The position numbers and the translations under genes are program-made. The notes beneath the pieces are model-generated. The model made no database searches, was not told the origin of the DNA, and worked only from the letters and a program-made list of their open reading frames with translations. Positions 22,868-35,000 of a stretch of DNA of 64,000 bases are shown here, piece after piece. Each line of letters begins with the position of its first letter. Position 1 is the first letter of the stretch. The DNA is from Larus michahellis (taxonomy: Eukaryota > Chordata > Aves > Charadriiformes > Laridae), in NCBI RefSeq assembly GCF_964199755.1, contig NC_133907.1, forward strand, positions 625,001 to 689,000. Reading direction: 5' to 3'.

Positions 22868-22904
22868 GTGTCCGCGGAGCCTGGGGAGGAAGGTGTGCTG
22901 GTAA
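22860..22904 (+). other. Candidate uORF 1 of RAB22A (14 codons)
   Basis: ATG inside the TISU-like motif, 14 codons, stop TAA at 22902-22904. It counts only if the RAB22A mRNA begins upstream of 22860. It ends before the main ATG and does not overlap it. Confidence 0.35.
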
Positions 22905-22969
22905 CCGCGGCGCGGGGAGGTGGGGGCTGCCCCGCAGGCCTCGGCCGCTCGCCTGCCTCGAGAAGGGCT

Positions 22970-23005
22970 ATGGTCGTTCTGCGCTGCGTGTCAGGCGCTC
23001 TCTAA
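22970..23005 (+). other. Candidate uORF 2 of RAB22A (11 codons)
   Basis: ATG GTC ... CTC TAA, 11 codons, in the probable 5' leader. It terminates 19 bases before the RAB22A start codon. The context CTATGG has G at +4 but no purine at -3 (weak to moderate). Confidence 0.4.
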
Positions 23006-23024
23006 AGGCGCAGCCGGCCTGGCC

Positions 23025-23060
23025 ATGGCTCTGAGGGAGCTGAAAGTTTGCCTTCTGGGG
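23025..23060 (+). CDS. RAB22A: RAB22A exon 1
   Basis: Encodes MALRELKVCLLG up to the first Gly of the P-loop. GGCCATGG gives a good start context (C at -3 is its one weakness). Donor GTAAGT, phase 0. Confidence 0.96.
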
Positions 23061-26000
23061 GTAAGTGCAGTGTGGCCGGTCCTCCGCGGGGCCGCGGGCG
23101 GGAGGCTGCTGAGGGGCCGGCGCGGAAGGCTCGTTGTGGTGGTGGAAGCCCCGGAGGGGTCCCAGTATGGGGCTCCCCTCGCTGGGCAGAGGGTGAGGGC
23201 GGCCCCTGAGGCGACCGGGCGGCCGGAGGGGCCTTCCCCTGCGCGGAGCAGGCGTCTTCCTGGGGTAAACACCGCTCCTCTTTTTTCGGTCTTTTTTTTT
23301 AAAAAAAGGAAAGAGAGGAAGCGCGAACATCCAGTGTATGGTTCCCTCCTTCTCGCAAGCCGTTTTGGGCTTCGAGCTCACAAAATAAATAAATAAGTAA
23401 CAGCACCTGAAATCAAACTCTCAGGAGAAGGGGAGGGGCCTGAACTTTTTTTTTAAAAATAATATATGTAGGCTTTGAAAGTGCCCGAAGTGTTGCAGGT
23501 GGTAGAAGAAGAAGAAGACATCAAGCAAACAGAAGTAGAACCTTAAAAAAAATGAAGGCTCTGAAGCTGCGTGTTGGCCTGGCCTGGCCTGGGGGTTCCA
23601 CAGGAGCGCCACGGGGTGAAGAGGTGGCGTCTCCAGCGTGTCCGCGTCCTGCAGCGTGACCCCGGAACCGTGTTCTCCTTCCAAATGGCCGCATCGCCCT
23701 TCAGAGGGGAGGTTATCTGTTTCTGTGCCCTTCGTGTTATGAAGGCATTTGGGGTAACTACTAGCTGCTGTTTGCGTTCACCTGACCTGAGAAACCTTTC
23801 TTCATCATGTAAGAGCAGGAGAATAAGCACCCAGGACAGCTGGTCCTTGAACTCCTGGAGCCATGAGCTGCATCTGTGTTTCTCTTTTTAGGATTTGCTT
23901 TGCTTATTGAGACTGCAAGCGCTATAAAATACAGAATGGAGATAATACGCTTTTCCTTGAGAGGAAAACAGCTTGAAAAAGCTAAACACAAACATACATA
24001 CTGTACCCAAATTTACTACGATATTCAGAAGATTCAAGAAAATGCATGAATGGTGTAAAACTTCATTTTCAATGAAGCGGCTCCTCAGGTTTTTTTCCTT
24101 GAAATTTTAATGACTCTGGAGATACAAAGCAAGAAGTTTGTCTTTACCTGCCCTAATTAAATGACTATTTAGAATGTCCAGCTGCTATTGAGAATAGTTT
24201 TACTGCTAGTAGTTTGTTGTTACTACATTCCAAAATATGTCTTCCATAAATCTTTTTTTTTTTAAACTGTGGAGTCAGTGATGCAAATACATGACCCAGA
24301 ATTTTCATGTTACGTTTCCTCTTTAACCATTTATAGCTCTATTGAGTTGCATTAGAAACGTGTTCCAGGTGTGTCACAGAAGAAATTTCAAGTCTTTCAT
24401 TAAGCAGGGTGGGACAGCGTTAGTCAGAGGCTGAAATGCATGTGTCACGCTTGTATAATGTAATGTGCCCCATTGGCTTGCAAAGATGGAGTACCATACT
24501 CAGTTGCTGTATATTTTACTAAAATGGTAGACGGTCTTTCCCTACATCCGTCCAAATGCAATTTGTGCATAGCCTAAGGGGGGGGGGGGGAACTTGGAAT
24601 AACTGATAATAATCACGAATGCAGATTTTTACAGTCCTTCATAAAAACATCTTAACAATTTTGTTTAGAAAAACTGTAACTTACCACAGACCTTCCATTT
24701 TTCTACTAAATAAATATAACACCGGATGTATTTCAGAATCTAACTTCTCTATGATTCTCTGCGGGAACATGTTATTCATGCACAGTGTACTGCAAGATTT
24801 GAGGACAAAAAAGATCATCTGTTTATAGTAACTCATGTCTCTCTCAACTGTTTCTTTTCTTTCTTTAGGACACTGGTGTGGGCAAATCAAGTATTGTGTG
24901 GAGATTTGTAGAAGATAGCTTTGATCCCAACATCAACCCAACAATAGGGTAAGAAGCTAAATAAAGTAAACATGACTTATTCAAGAATAAAACCAAATTG
25001 TATTAATATATATTTGTACCTCCTGAATAGATTGCTTGAGGATTCTCCACGTGAGGCAGCTAAATGTGGGAATAAACATGACTGTAGCTTTAATTAGTAT
25101 ATAGGACCCATTAGCGTATATGTATATTCTACATTCCGGCAGGTTCCACTTTCGCATGTAAGATCTGGACCCATTTTGTATTGTTAATCCAAGTTAACAA
25201 AATGCTGCTAGGAGTCCTGGGTTATGAATAAATTACACTATAGATGCTCCTGTTAAAGGAACAACCTGCTTTTCTCATGTACTACCCTTAAATTTCAAAG
25301 TCTAATTGATGTGCAGCTACATGATTATTTTTTTAAGTTTTTTTTTAAGAGTCCAGTACAATAACAAGTTTCCTAGGTTTTTGAAGGTAGTAAACGTACT
25401 AATTCAGGTTGTAGTCCTCTTCATGAATTAGTTCTAATGTTATACATCCATATGCAATACGCACACTCATAAGTAACTGATGAAATTGTTAGTGCAGTTG
25501 GTCTCACAGCTAAGGATATCTGAAAGTTGACCCTCAGAGTAGCAATGTTATTGAGCTCAAATCTTCAGATGGGTAGAAGGAAGGGGGAGCATCAGGAATT
25601 TTTGGAGTGGTTGGATCTTTTTATTTCATTCTATGTCCTTCTCACTGTGCAGGAGTCTTACGGGCTGCTTTGCTCAGAAGTAATTCCTTACTTGCAGGAG
25701 GACACGACTTCACTTGATGCTGAGAAGTGTCTGTGGGGTGTCAATGCAACTTCCTGTCTCAGGTGTCACACAGGCTCTACTACAGCTTTGACCAGAAAAG
25801 ATCCTGCTGATAAAGATGTGTCTCATCCTGTCCTTCTAAAAAAAACTTGGCACCCATGATATCTCTCTCTCCTCCCCCTTACGCTCCCCACATCTTTCTT
25901 CTGAGTGTAAATACTGGTATCACATTGCAAGATATTCTGCAGGAAGTATGCTTTTATTTTAATTTCCCTGTTAACAAAGGTAGCCTCTAAGACAGATGGC

Positions 26001-29000
26001 TAAGTAATTTTCTTAGATGTTCAAGGGTTGGACCTTCTTAGTTACTGTCAAATTAGCTACAGTAGAGGTTCTTTTTTGGAGGACTACAAAAGTGATGTGT
26101 AAACAGTAATCATACTCTGTTTGCTTAAGTAGGGGAGCTGGCTGTCTTAAACATTTAACTTCAAATTGTATAGAAAGTTCAGACCTAGAGAGGAGTTTTG
26201 AGCTTCTTACAAAACAAAAGCTGAGAACGTTTCTACGTTTACTCCTGGGCTTTTGAGTTCATGAGATACAATCTTACAATCTTAGGTTTCCTGTCCTGTT
26301 TCCATTCGTCTTGGAATTACCTGAGCAATCATACTTTGTTGTCATCAATGTTCATCATCCAGGCTCAGATATGGGCAGCTGTAGAAACCCTGTCAGAATT
26401 CAGCATCCTGAGAGGAAAATTCTGCTTTGCCTGACCAGCATATATCTCTGGGTACCCCAGAATATCTAGTCTTCTATTATAGCATCAAAAAGGAATTATG
26501 AATGAGTATAAAACTTTCAGGTGCATCTTGTTCATGTAGTTATAGTGTTTGCTTGGCTGGGAGAAGCAACTAGGAAATTCAATACGGATAATGCCTGTTT
26601 TCTTACTAGAAAACCTTGAGGATAGTTCTAGTTTGGAGGCTTTTGTTGACCCAAAAATTGGTTTGTCTTCAAGCTGTTTGTTCATTTGTGGTTGTTGGTT
26701 GTTTGTTGTTTTTTTTTTTAATTGATGTATTTCACAATGAATACTTCCACTTGTCAAAGAATTTCAAGTAGCATTTATTGTCAGCTACCTCTGTTGTCAG
26801 TGAATTAGAGCAACACAGCTGTTCAGTTCAAACTGACTGTACAGGAATATTTTGGTTTATAGAGCCAAATAAGATAAATTTGCAGTGAGAATCTATGTTT
26901 TAGGAAATTGTTTCCATATTGGCTAGCGAATTCAGAATGGGTGCTTAATTTGCAGCAGTCTTAAGGAAGCGGAAGTCTTTGCTGTGCTTTGCAACAGATA
27001 CTCCTATCACTTCATTTTCCGCAACTCATTGCTAAAATACATCATCTAGTTAACTGTGTTGAAATGCATTGCAGTTAGACTCTTTCTTTTTAGGGATGCT
27101 GCAACCTTATATTTGGCTTCTTAAAAGAGTAATCCACTTTGGAGATTGATGCACTATTTGGCAAACCATCTGAGTTTAAGGAATGGGAAGAATGTTACTT
27201 CCTTACAGTGGAAAGCATTGTGTAATTGCTCCCTTTCTTTATTTTAAGTGTAGATAGCTGTTTTGTTCTCCTATAACATTGAAGCATGTCCAAACATGTC
27301 CAGTTATATTAACTACAAAAGTGTTGTGGACGTCATTAAAAATCTATGCCCTGGTGGTACTTAATACCTGAGATAAACGGAAGTTCAGAGTCTTGGTCTC
27401 TGGTATTTAACGTTGTTGATCATGCTGAAAGTCTCTTGTTCTCTGACTTTGAATCTACCGCAAGCTTAGTGTACTGTAAGAAGCTGCTGTACAGGCCACC
27501 TCCAGGATCCTATCCTGCACCCTGTCCGAAACTGGGAGTAGAACAAGTCTGCAGTATTTTCAGGTGACAAGAATTAAGCATACAAAAGATGTTCAAGATC
27601 ATAACATAGGCTCTCATATGCTTAAAATAATTATGGCGTCTATATTTCCTGTTCTACAAGGATTTGAATTCAGTGTGTGGCTTTCTAGTAAAAAAATGTG
27701 CCTACAGGTAATAGATATAGCAAAGAACTCCATCTTGTAAAAGATTAGGTCTCTGAATTCCTGTTCTTGTTGGAAATACACTGATTCATCTAAGGCAGAT
27801 CAAGTAAAGTGTAGAAGTACTTTACGATGTTTTTCAGTATCTTCCTGTGAAACACCTAGAAGTTGAGGGGACGGCTGGAGCATAGGAAGAGATTTTGGTT
27901 TTGTCTTCTGGAAGTGCAAGAGCTTCTGCAGACTGAAGTATATAATGACAGACAGGATTTGGGAGCTGTACGGAGTGCAGACAACAAGGAAGTTAGTCAT
28001 TATTGATTTCTCTGTCCTCTTAACACCTACCAATAGTGATATGACTCTCCTATATTTTATTTCCAAGTATGGACTGACCAGAATTTATCTCAATGCTAGT
28101 GCAGAGATAGAAAAAGCTGTTTCAAAGGGAAAGGATTTGATCTCTCTCCTTCTTGAAGTTTCTGGTATACACTTAAGTAATTTGCTGTGATGATTCCTAC
28201 ACTTAGGAAGAATGTTGATAAAAAAGCTGATCTTTCTGATTTTTTTGGTCATACATCCTTTATTTTTATCAAAAGCTTATGAACAATAAAAGCTTATAAT
28301 TTTCATTCACGTTCCTTCTGTTTTGTTAGTTGCATTTCATCCTCTGAAAGAAAATGTCATCCTTTGAGGCCCTTTGCTTCATTAATTTCAGCCTTTACGT
28401 ATGAAAATCTTCATCAGTTTTGGGGAGGGGAAAGCACTTCTATTGGAATGTAAACCTTTTCACAAATTCACGGTAGTAATGTTCTAAGAACGTATTTATA
28501 TTCTGAAAAGCATAAGCTGTAATTTTTTTCCAGAGCCTCATTTATGACCAAGACTGTACAGTATCAAAATGAGCTACATAAATTCCTAATTTGGGATACA
28601 GCTGGACAGGAGCGGGTAAGTAGAATCACTGTCTGTGGTGATAGTTCTGGCTAGAGTTTGGGTTGCTTTTCAACCCCACTCCTGAAAGTCACAATGTGAT
28701 TGGTTTTATGAATATCTGTTAGAAGGTTTGTTTCTGTGCAGGTTTCTATCAGATACGGGTGCTGTAAATATGTTTTTATTTTTCATTGTTATTGTGGTTA
28801 AAGTACAAAGTTAAAGATGATTACCTAAGAAGAGGAGCTTATAAAACAGAAGACGGGGTTTAGATGCACTGAAAGGGAGTGCCACTTCAAAAGAAAACAA
28901 GGCGGAGGGGGGGAAGCCAGCAGCTGTTTCTAGTACCGTTTCTATAGTTGAGTTTTAAACATTCAACTGCAGTATTTTCAGGCAGTGCAACTGGCAACAG

Positions 29001-32000
29001 CAGAATCCAAGTGAAATGAATGATCATGTTTCATAGTACAAGAAAGACCCTGATTCTGGAAAAGTACACAACTGCTAACACGTTCTGTTAGCTTCAGTGT
29101 TAAGGTTATTAATGTGAGTAGAATGTGGGTTTAGGTGTTCAAAAGCAGCGTTTCAAATGATGTTATGGGTTGATAACTGATTTTTTTATTATTTTGTAAA
29201 GTTTTATTCCTCAAATCTGATAGTGTTAGAAGCTATGTCAAGAATTCATTTTGAAATTTAAATTTTAATTTGGTAGTTTAGGGTTCTGATCTCTGCAGCT
29301 TGCGTAGTTCTGAGGGGAGGCAACAAAAGCTTTCAAGAGAATGACTAGTCAAATGAAATCACAGTTAATGTGCATTCTTTTTACTTAGAATTTAAAAGGA
29401 AGACTTTGCTATTTAACTATCTTGTTTACGGATTACTAGTAACAGTGGTAGAAGTTATAGTAGCTGTATTAATAGTGCTTATTCTTGCAGTTTCTTGACT
29501 GTTAGCTACTGGAAACTGTCAATTACTCATGATGAGTTTATTTAGGATGTGAAGTAACTGTAACAAAGGTAGACACCAGAGCTGTCCCCAATAAGAGTCA
29601 GTTTGATCGGGTTGGGTTATTACTTTAGGACTTGCTGTAAATAGTTTGTCTTAAGTGACCATCCTAGCCCATTCTGAAATGTTAATGCTGGAATGTGAGT
29701 TGTCTGAGAGGTATAGTATGAATTTTGAGAGGCTAGTACTCTTAAATGGAAAATTTTATAAACATGCCCGCCACAACTTGGCAGGAAACATCCATTACAT
29801 ATTAGCATTCCATCCTGTTCACTTTAACTGTGTTTGCAAGCAATGGGAGAACGCTGTAATTTGCTTTCAGGACGCTACAATCTGAGGAAGCATCCCTGTA
29901 CACTACTAGCATGTTCCTTGTCTTTCTGGTTTTAGGCTTTGAGTGATACCTCTTTAAATTTCTTCTGTACAAGTTGCATGATATCTTTCCTGAAATAAAA
30001 AAAGGAAAGGTATCTTACCTAGGCTCTGACCCAAAAGCTGTGATACCTGTGAAGCTTATGTTCCACACCTGAGAGTGTCACTGTGAGGCCCCAGTATATC
30101 CGAGGAAACCAGTGAAAGGGGAGCAAGGATATTTACTTTGAAATGATGTCAGTATTTTTATAGATGTTTCTTTCTCCAAAACAGAACAGGACTGTCAATT
30201 ACTGCTAGTCATAAATGGTCTGTATACCTGCCTTGCCCTGTATCTGTAGCAGAGTTTTCTGGTCATACAGCACATCGGACGATGAATTACGGAAGGAATG
30301 CACTCCATGGTGTTCTGGAATACCAAAAATGTCTACACCATTCTTGAAACTGAAATGTCTCTGATGAGCTATGATGCGTAATGTACAGAATTTGTAGTCC
30401 TGGCTTCTTGAGGAGCATTTGCTATTTTCTACTTCCAAAGCCCAGCAGCGAATAGTTCTACACTGCCCTGGGTAAGCCCTTGTTCTAAATGGCTTCAGGG
30501 AGTGGCTGGCTAGCTTCACTCCAAAGGTGGAAGCGTGCACTATTTCACTTCTCACAGCTCTTTTCCCTACATACCCACCTTATTTCTTCTCTCATTTCTT
30601 CTACACTGGGTAAAGTTGATAGGAGATTACCTACAGCAGTTAGGATTTTTTCCTTCTTACCTAACAGTTTTGACGGTTTCTCTGGATAATTACATTATGT
30701 CATCTTAATAATTCTGTCAAAACACAAATTGGAGGCTGGAGGGCAAGCTGAAGTCTTTGGGAAAATAGCAAAAGGAAAATTCAGTGTTTCTGGTAACATC
30801 TGTTTTGTTAATGTATTTTATCTGCTGACTGCTCTTAGGTGGAAAAAAGTATCTAAGTGTTAGCCGGCAGGAAATGAGGGTAATACAGAATCAGCAAGTG
30901 AAAGTTGGTTTATTCCCAATGTAAATACTCAAATAATCAAAAAGCCAGGTTGCAACCAGTCCAAGTGGTGGTTTACCAAATAGGTTTCCCTTTACATCTT
31001 AGTACTTAGGAGGAAGAGAGGGATTATGTCCCAACGTGAACTGAATGCCTGCCCATGTTTTCCTTTCCCAGTATTAAACATTTTTATATTCTGAACTTTG
31101 TGTATAAAATCCTGTTTTCAAAACAGAATTTGAGAGCCAAATGTAAATGTCTGGAATTCTGCTTTATAGCAAGATTTCTATGATTTATAGTATTGTTCTC
31201 AATTGAACTGTACTAAGCAAAAGGAAATAGGTATTTTATTAGAACCATATAAGCCTTTATGAAAAACTATTCTATTCATGATTTTTACCCCGAGTAATAA
31301 GATGCACAAAAAGCTCTAAATCACATGCTTACATGCAGTTTACTCTGTGCTTTGACTGAGAGTTTTGGTTGCTAGATTAGTTGTCTGGTTCTTTTTAAAT
31401 TGGCAGAACATCACGCTGTTTTTGAGAATACTTGATTGGTATTTTAATAGTGCTCTATCACTTTTTTCAGTCCTGGATTCATAACACACTGCATAGAAAG
31501 GTACAGGCCTGGTTTATACCCTGCAAATGCACTACCAACCAAATATGCCTGCTGCAGACTTGATTCTGAAAATGACAATAAAATTACTGTAGCCTTTTAC
31601 TATCTAGCATGTTCCTTAAACTCTGTTTGCAACAGGTCATGTAGTTGTGGATTTTTGCAGTTCTTAGTTTTAAACATGCTTCTAACTTTTGAGGAAAAAC
31701 TTAAGTGAAATTCCTACAGCCATAAGTTAGTTTATGAAGCAGCCAACATTTCTAGCATTTAAGAGTGCTATGACTGATGCGTGGGGCTAAAGGTTGATAC
31801 TGACTTCTGAACATTTCAGGTCAGCAGTAATATATGCTAGTTTTCTTGAAATTACTTTTTGTCCAAAAACACGAGTGTCTTAAAAAGGAAGAAGCAAGTT
31901 CAATTTTTCCTATTTTTCCTTTGCTCGGTGTTTAAAGTTGAGCATATATTCTGAGGGTTTGTGACTGTATATAATCTACAGTCTTTTAAATGAGAGATTG

Positions 32001-35000
32001 TAATCTAGTCGAAATACGGTGAAGTTTGGCTTCCTGCTTTTTGCAGTAGGTGTGCTGCTGATCACCAAACGATTTGTTGGTTTGCCTTTGTAAAACAATA
32101 CTTTCATGGAAGTTTATGTATTCTGCTGCACAGCCTCTCTGTAATTGTGAAGAAAAGTTTTCCACTAATGTGAACTTTAAAGCTAGTTTTCACTTTCTTC
32201 AATAATAATAAGGAAATCGTGGAGGTCAGTGGAAAATCAGATTCATAATGCATGGTGTCTGTCTTTCAGTTTCGTGCTTTAGCCCCAATGTATTACAGAG
32301 GGTCAGCAGCAGCCATTATAGTATATGACATCACAAAAGAGGTAAGAAATTTGGTCTTGACCCAGCATTACAATTTCTGGGGTTTTTTTGTGTCATGGGC
32401 CAATTCTGACTCTTAATTCCTTCTGTTTTGTTTTGGTTTTTTTTCCACATCAGGAAACATTCTCAACGTTAAAGAACTGGGTTAAAGAGCTTCGACAGCA
32501 TGGACCTCCAAACATTGTTGTAGCTATTGCAGGAAATAAGTGTGATCTTAATGACGTAAGGTAAATAACAGTTGACAGTTATGAGGCTTTCACTTAGGCT
32601 CATAGTGCTAAATATTTTAAGATTTCAGAGCAGGTGAAAGGTACAGAGCCATTTAAGCTGTTTTGCATTAGCACTGTAGTTTCACAAGGGGTCTGAGCTG
32701 TTCCTACTGTCAGAAGATTTGGTTAGTCAGCCCTTTGACAGTGTTACCCACTTCCTCCCCTGTGTTGGTGCGAGCACGTGTGTGACTGGGCAGTAAATCA
32801 GGCTGTAAAATGGATCCAGATTAAAACTAACCATTTAGAAAAAGGAAAACTGGTCCGAGTGTATTTATCTTTCTCACCATGATCGCTTGCTGGCATGACA
32901 GAGGTGGGATGGCAGGGTTAGGAATGAGCAGTTTACAGGGAGACAGGATTACCTTTTCTGGTGGCAGTGCCAAGTTACACAAGCCTGAACTGCCTGTGAA
33001 ACTACAGTGTAATACAAGCTGTTTACCTCACTTTATAAGAAGTACTCCTGTCAGTTTGTAGCACCTCATTTTGTTAGGAAAAACATCAAGCCTGTTGGAA
33101 AGCATTGTGTAGGTTTTTCTGACTTGCTTGTTCAGGGGCCTTCCTTCCCTGCTTAAATATTGGGGTGGAATTGGCTGTGGCTGAAATAGTTGCAGGGAGC
33201 GAGAAAAGTTCTTGAGAAACTTTACGAACAGCTAAACTTTCAAGAAGGCATGTACTAAAAACAAAAGAAGTCCTTTTTTATTGATGTCCTGGTTAAATAA
33301 GACAAAATGCAGAAAGAAAGTGCAGGCAAACTTCTTGTTTTTAGATTTCATTGGAAAAGGTACCGCAGCTGGTGTCTCAAAGGAGACAGATGGTTACGTG
33401 TTTTAAGAACCACTGCAGTCAGCTCTAGTGTAGTTTTACAAATCGTTAATATATAGCAGTTATCTAGTGAGCCCTAATAACATTTGTTGGAAGTAGCATG
33501 TCTCTTGGAGGAAATATGGCATAAAATTACCTGAAGACAAATATAAGGTATGTAGTATTGAGTCTCACGCGCTTATTTCTTGGTGCTTCGGTGGCATCAT
33601 AAGTTATATAAACATTGCTATTCAAGCTAATGAGCAAGATTCCTTCTACTTTAGTCAGAGGCAGTATTTGAATCACTGATGCAAACTCTGCTTTTGATAT
33701 TCTAAGTCCCTTGTTACTGAAAGTAGCCTGTGTTTTCTAGAAATTATATGTAAAGTGATACAAAGTATAGCCCAGTCCTCTCTCCAGCCATTGGGGTTTG
33801 GTTCTTTTGATGTTGTTTAAGGGAACATACTTCATTATCGGCTTGCCTACTTAAGGGTGCAGAATAACTTTTCCACCTCTTGCCTCTGTTGTTGTGTGCT
33901 CAGTCTAAATATGTTCCCGTTTATAGCTACGTCTTCATGCTTCCTGTAAAGTAAACGCTATACTGATGATTGGTGCAGTGTTGTGAGATACTTGGTTTTG
34001 TAAACAGCTGTAGGAAATCCACTGGATTAGTGGAACTAATGCTTTAGTATCTTTTCAGTACATCTAAAACTGTTGTTTGTGTGAAGATTAAAGCACCCCC
34101 TAAAGATTGATTGCAGACCTACACTTAGAGCACTCAAGAAACAAACTCCACACTAATGTTGTCAGATGGATTAACGCCTCCTTTAGTTTATGACTGTGCT
34201 GCAGTGATGCTCATACCTCAAGACAGGGACACAGTGTAGAGTAAAGAATGAGCATCAGCTTCAGGATGAGGGAGCAGTGAGATCCCAAACAGGTAAAATA
34301 CAAAATACTCATTTAATGAGACACTTAAAAGCTTAATATATCCCTTAAGATTTTGAATAATGTGTTGGTTTGGGGTTTTTTTTTTGCACTCACAGTTTGG
34401 GGTTTTTTTGCTTTGTTTTTCCAGAGAAGTCATGGAAAAAGATGCTAAAGACTATGCAGATTCCATTCATGCAATATTTGTAGAGACAAGTGCGAAAAAT
34501 GCAATAAACATTAATGAACTCTTTATAGAAATTAGTAAGTATTTAAACAGTTAATATGTTTTCTTCTGAAGGATGGTCAAGTAGAAATTTGATTACTGTA
34601 TTAGTTTTTGTGATATGTAGGTGAGAATGTACTGACTTAAATTTGTTACAATCAGACATGAATACAAACTGCAAAATAAGCTGTATAATTTTTGGTCATC
34701 TAACAACCTCTAAGTATTCCTTCTAGAGATTTTAAGCCTTGTGTGATGCTGCTGGATAAATAGCAAGCAGGGCACTCATGTCAGAAGTCAGTGTCATCTT
34801 ACTGTATTTGTTATTGAATGTTTCAATTGGTACTTCCAGTGTTATGGAAGGGAAAGGAAATGGCGTGAGGAAGATCCAGACTTCATACAGATGAGAAAAG
34901 GAATTAAGTTCTCACTCTTAGTGTTTGTACTTATTCTAAAACAGTGCAGTTTCAAAAAAAAAAAAAGAATTTGTAAATGCCAGATTTTACTGCATGGGAA

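Larger units (their letters stand above)
21840..23280. promoter_or_regulatory. CpG island, bidirectional promoter of PPP4R1L and RAB22A
   Basis: About 1.4 kb of GC- and CpG-dense sequence in otherwise AT-rich DNA. It spans the first exons of PPP4R1L (minus) and RAB22A (plus), whose ATGs face away from each other about 390 bp apart. It contains an ETS-type CACTTCCTG (22696-22704), GC boxes around 22810-22830, and AAGATGG YY1-like motifs in both orientations. No TATA box is apparent. Exact transcription starts cannot be read from sequence. Confidence 0.85.

Noticed and set aside
22546..23396. Several 126-162 codon frames around the shared promoter
   Set aside because: Same GC-rich artefact; one reads through the RAB22A exon 1 donor into the intron.
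25527..25859. 110-codon frame in RAB22A intron 2
   Set aside because: No domain and no splice fit; RAB22A is complete without it.
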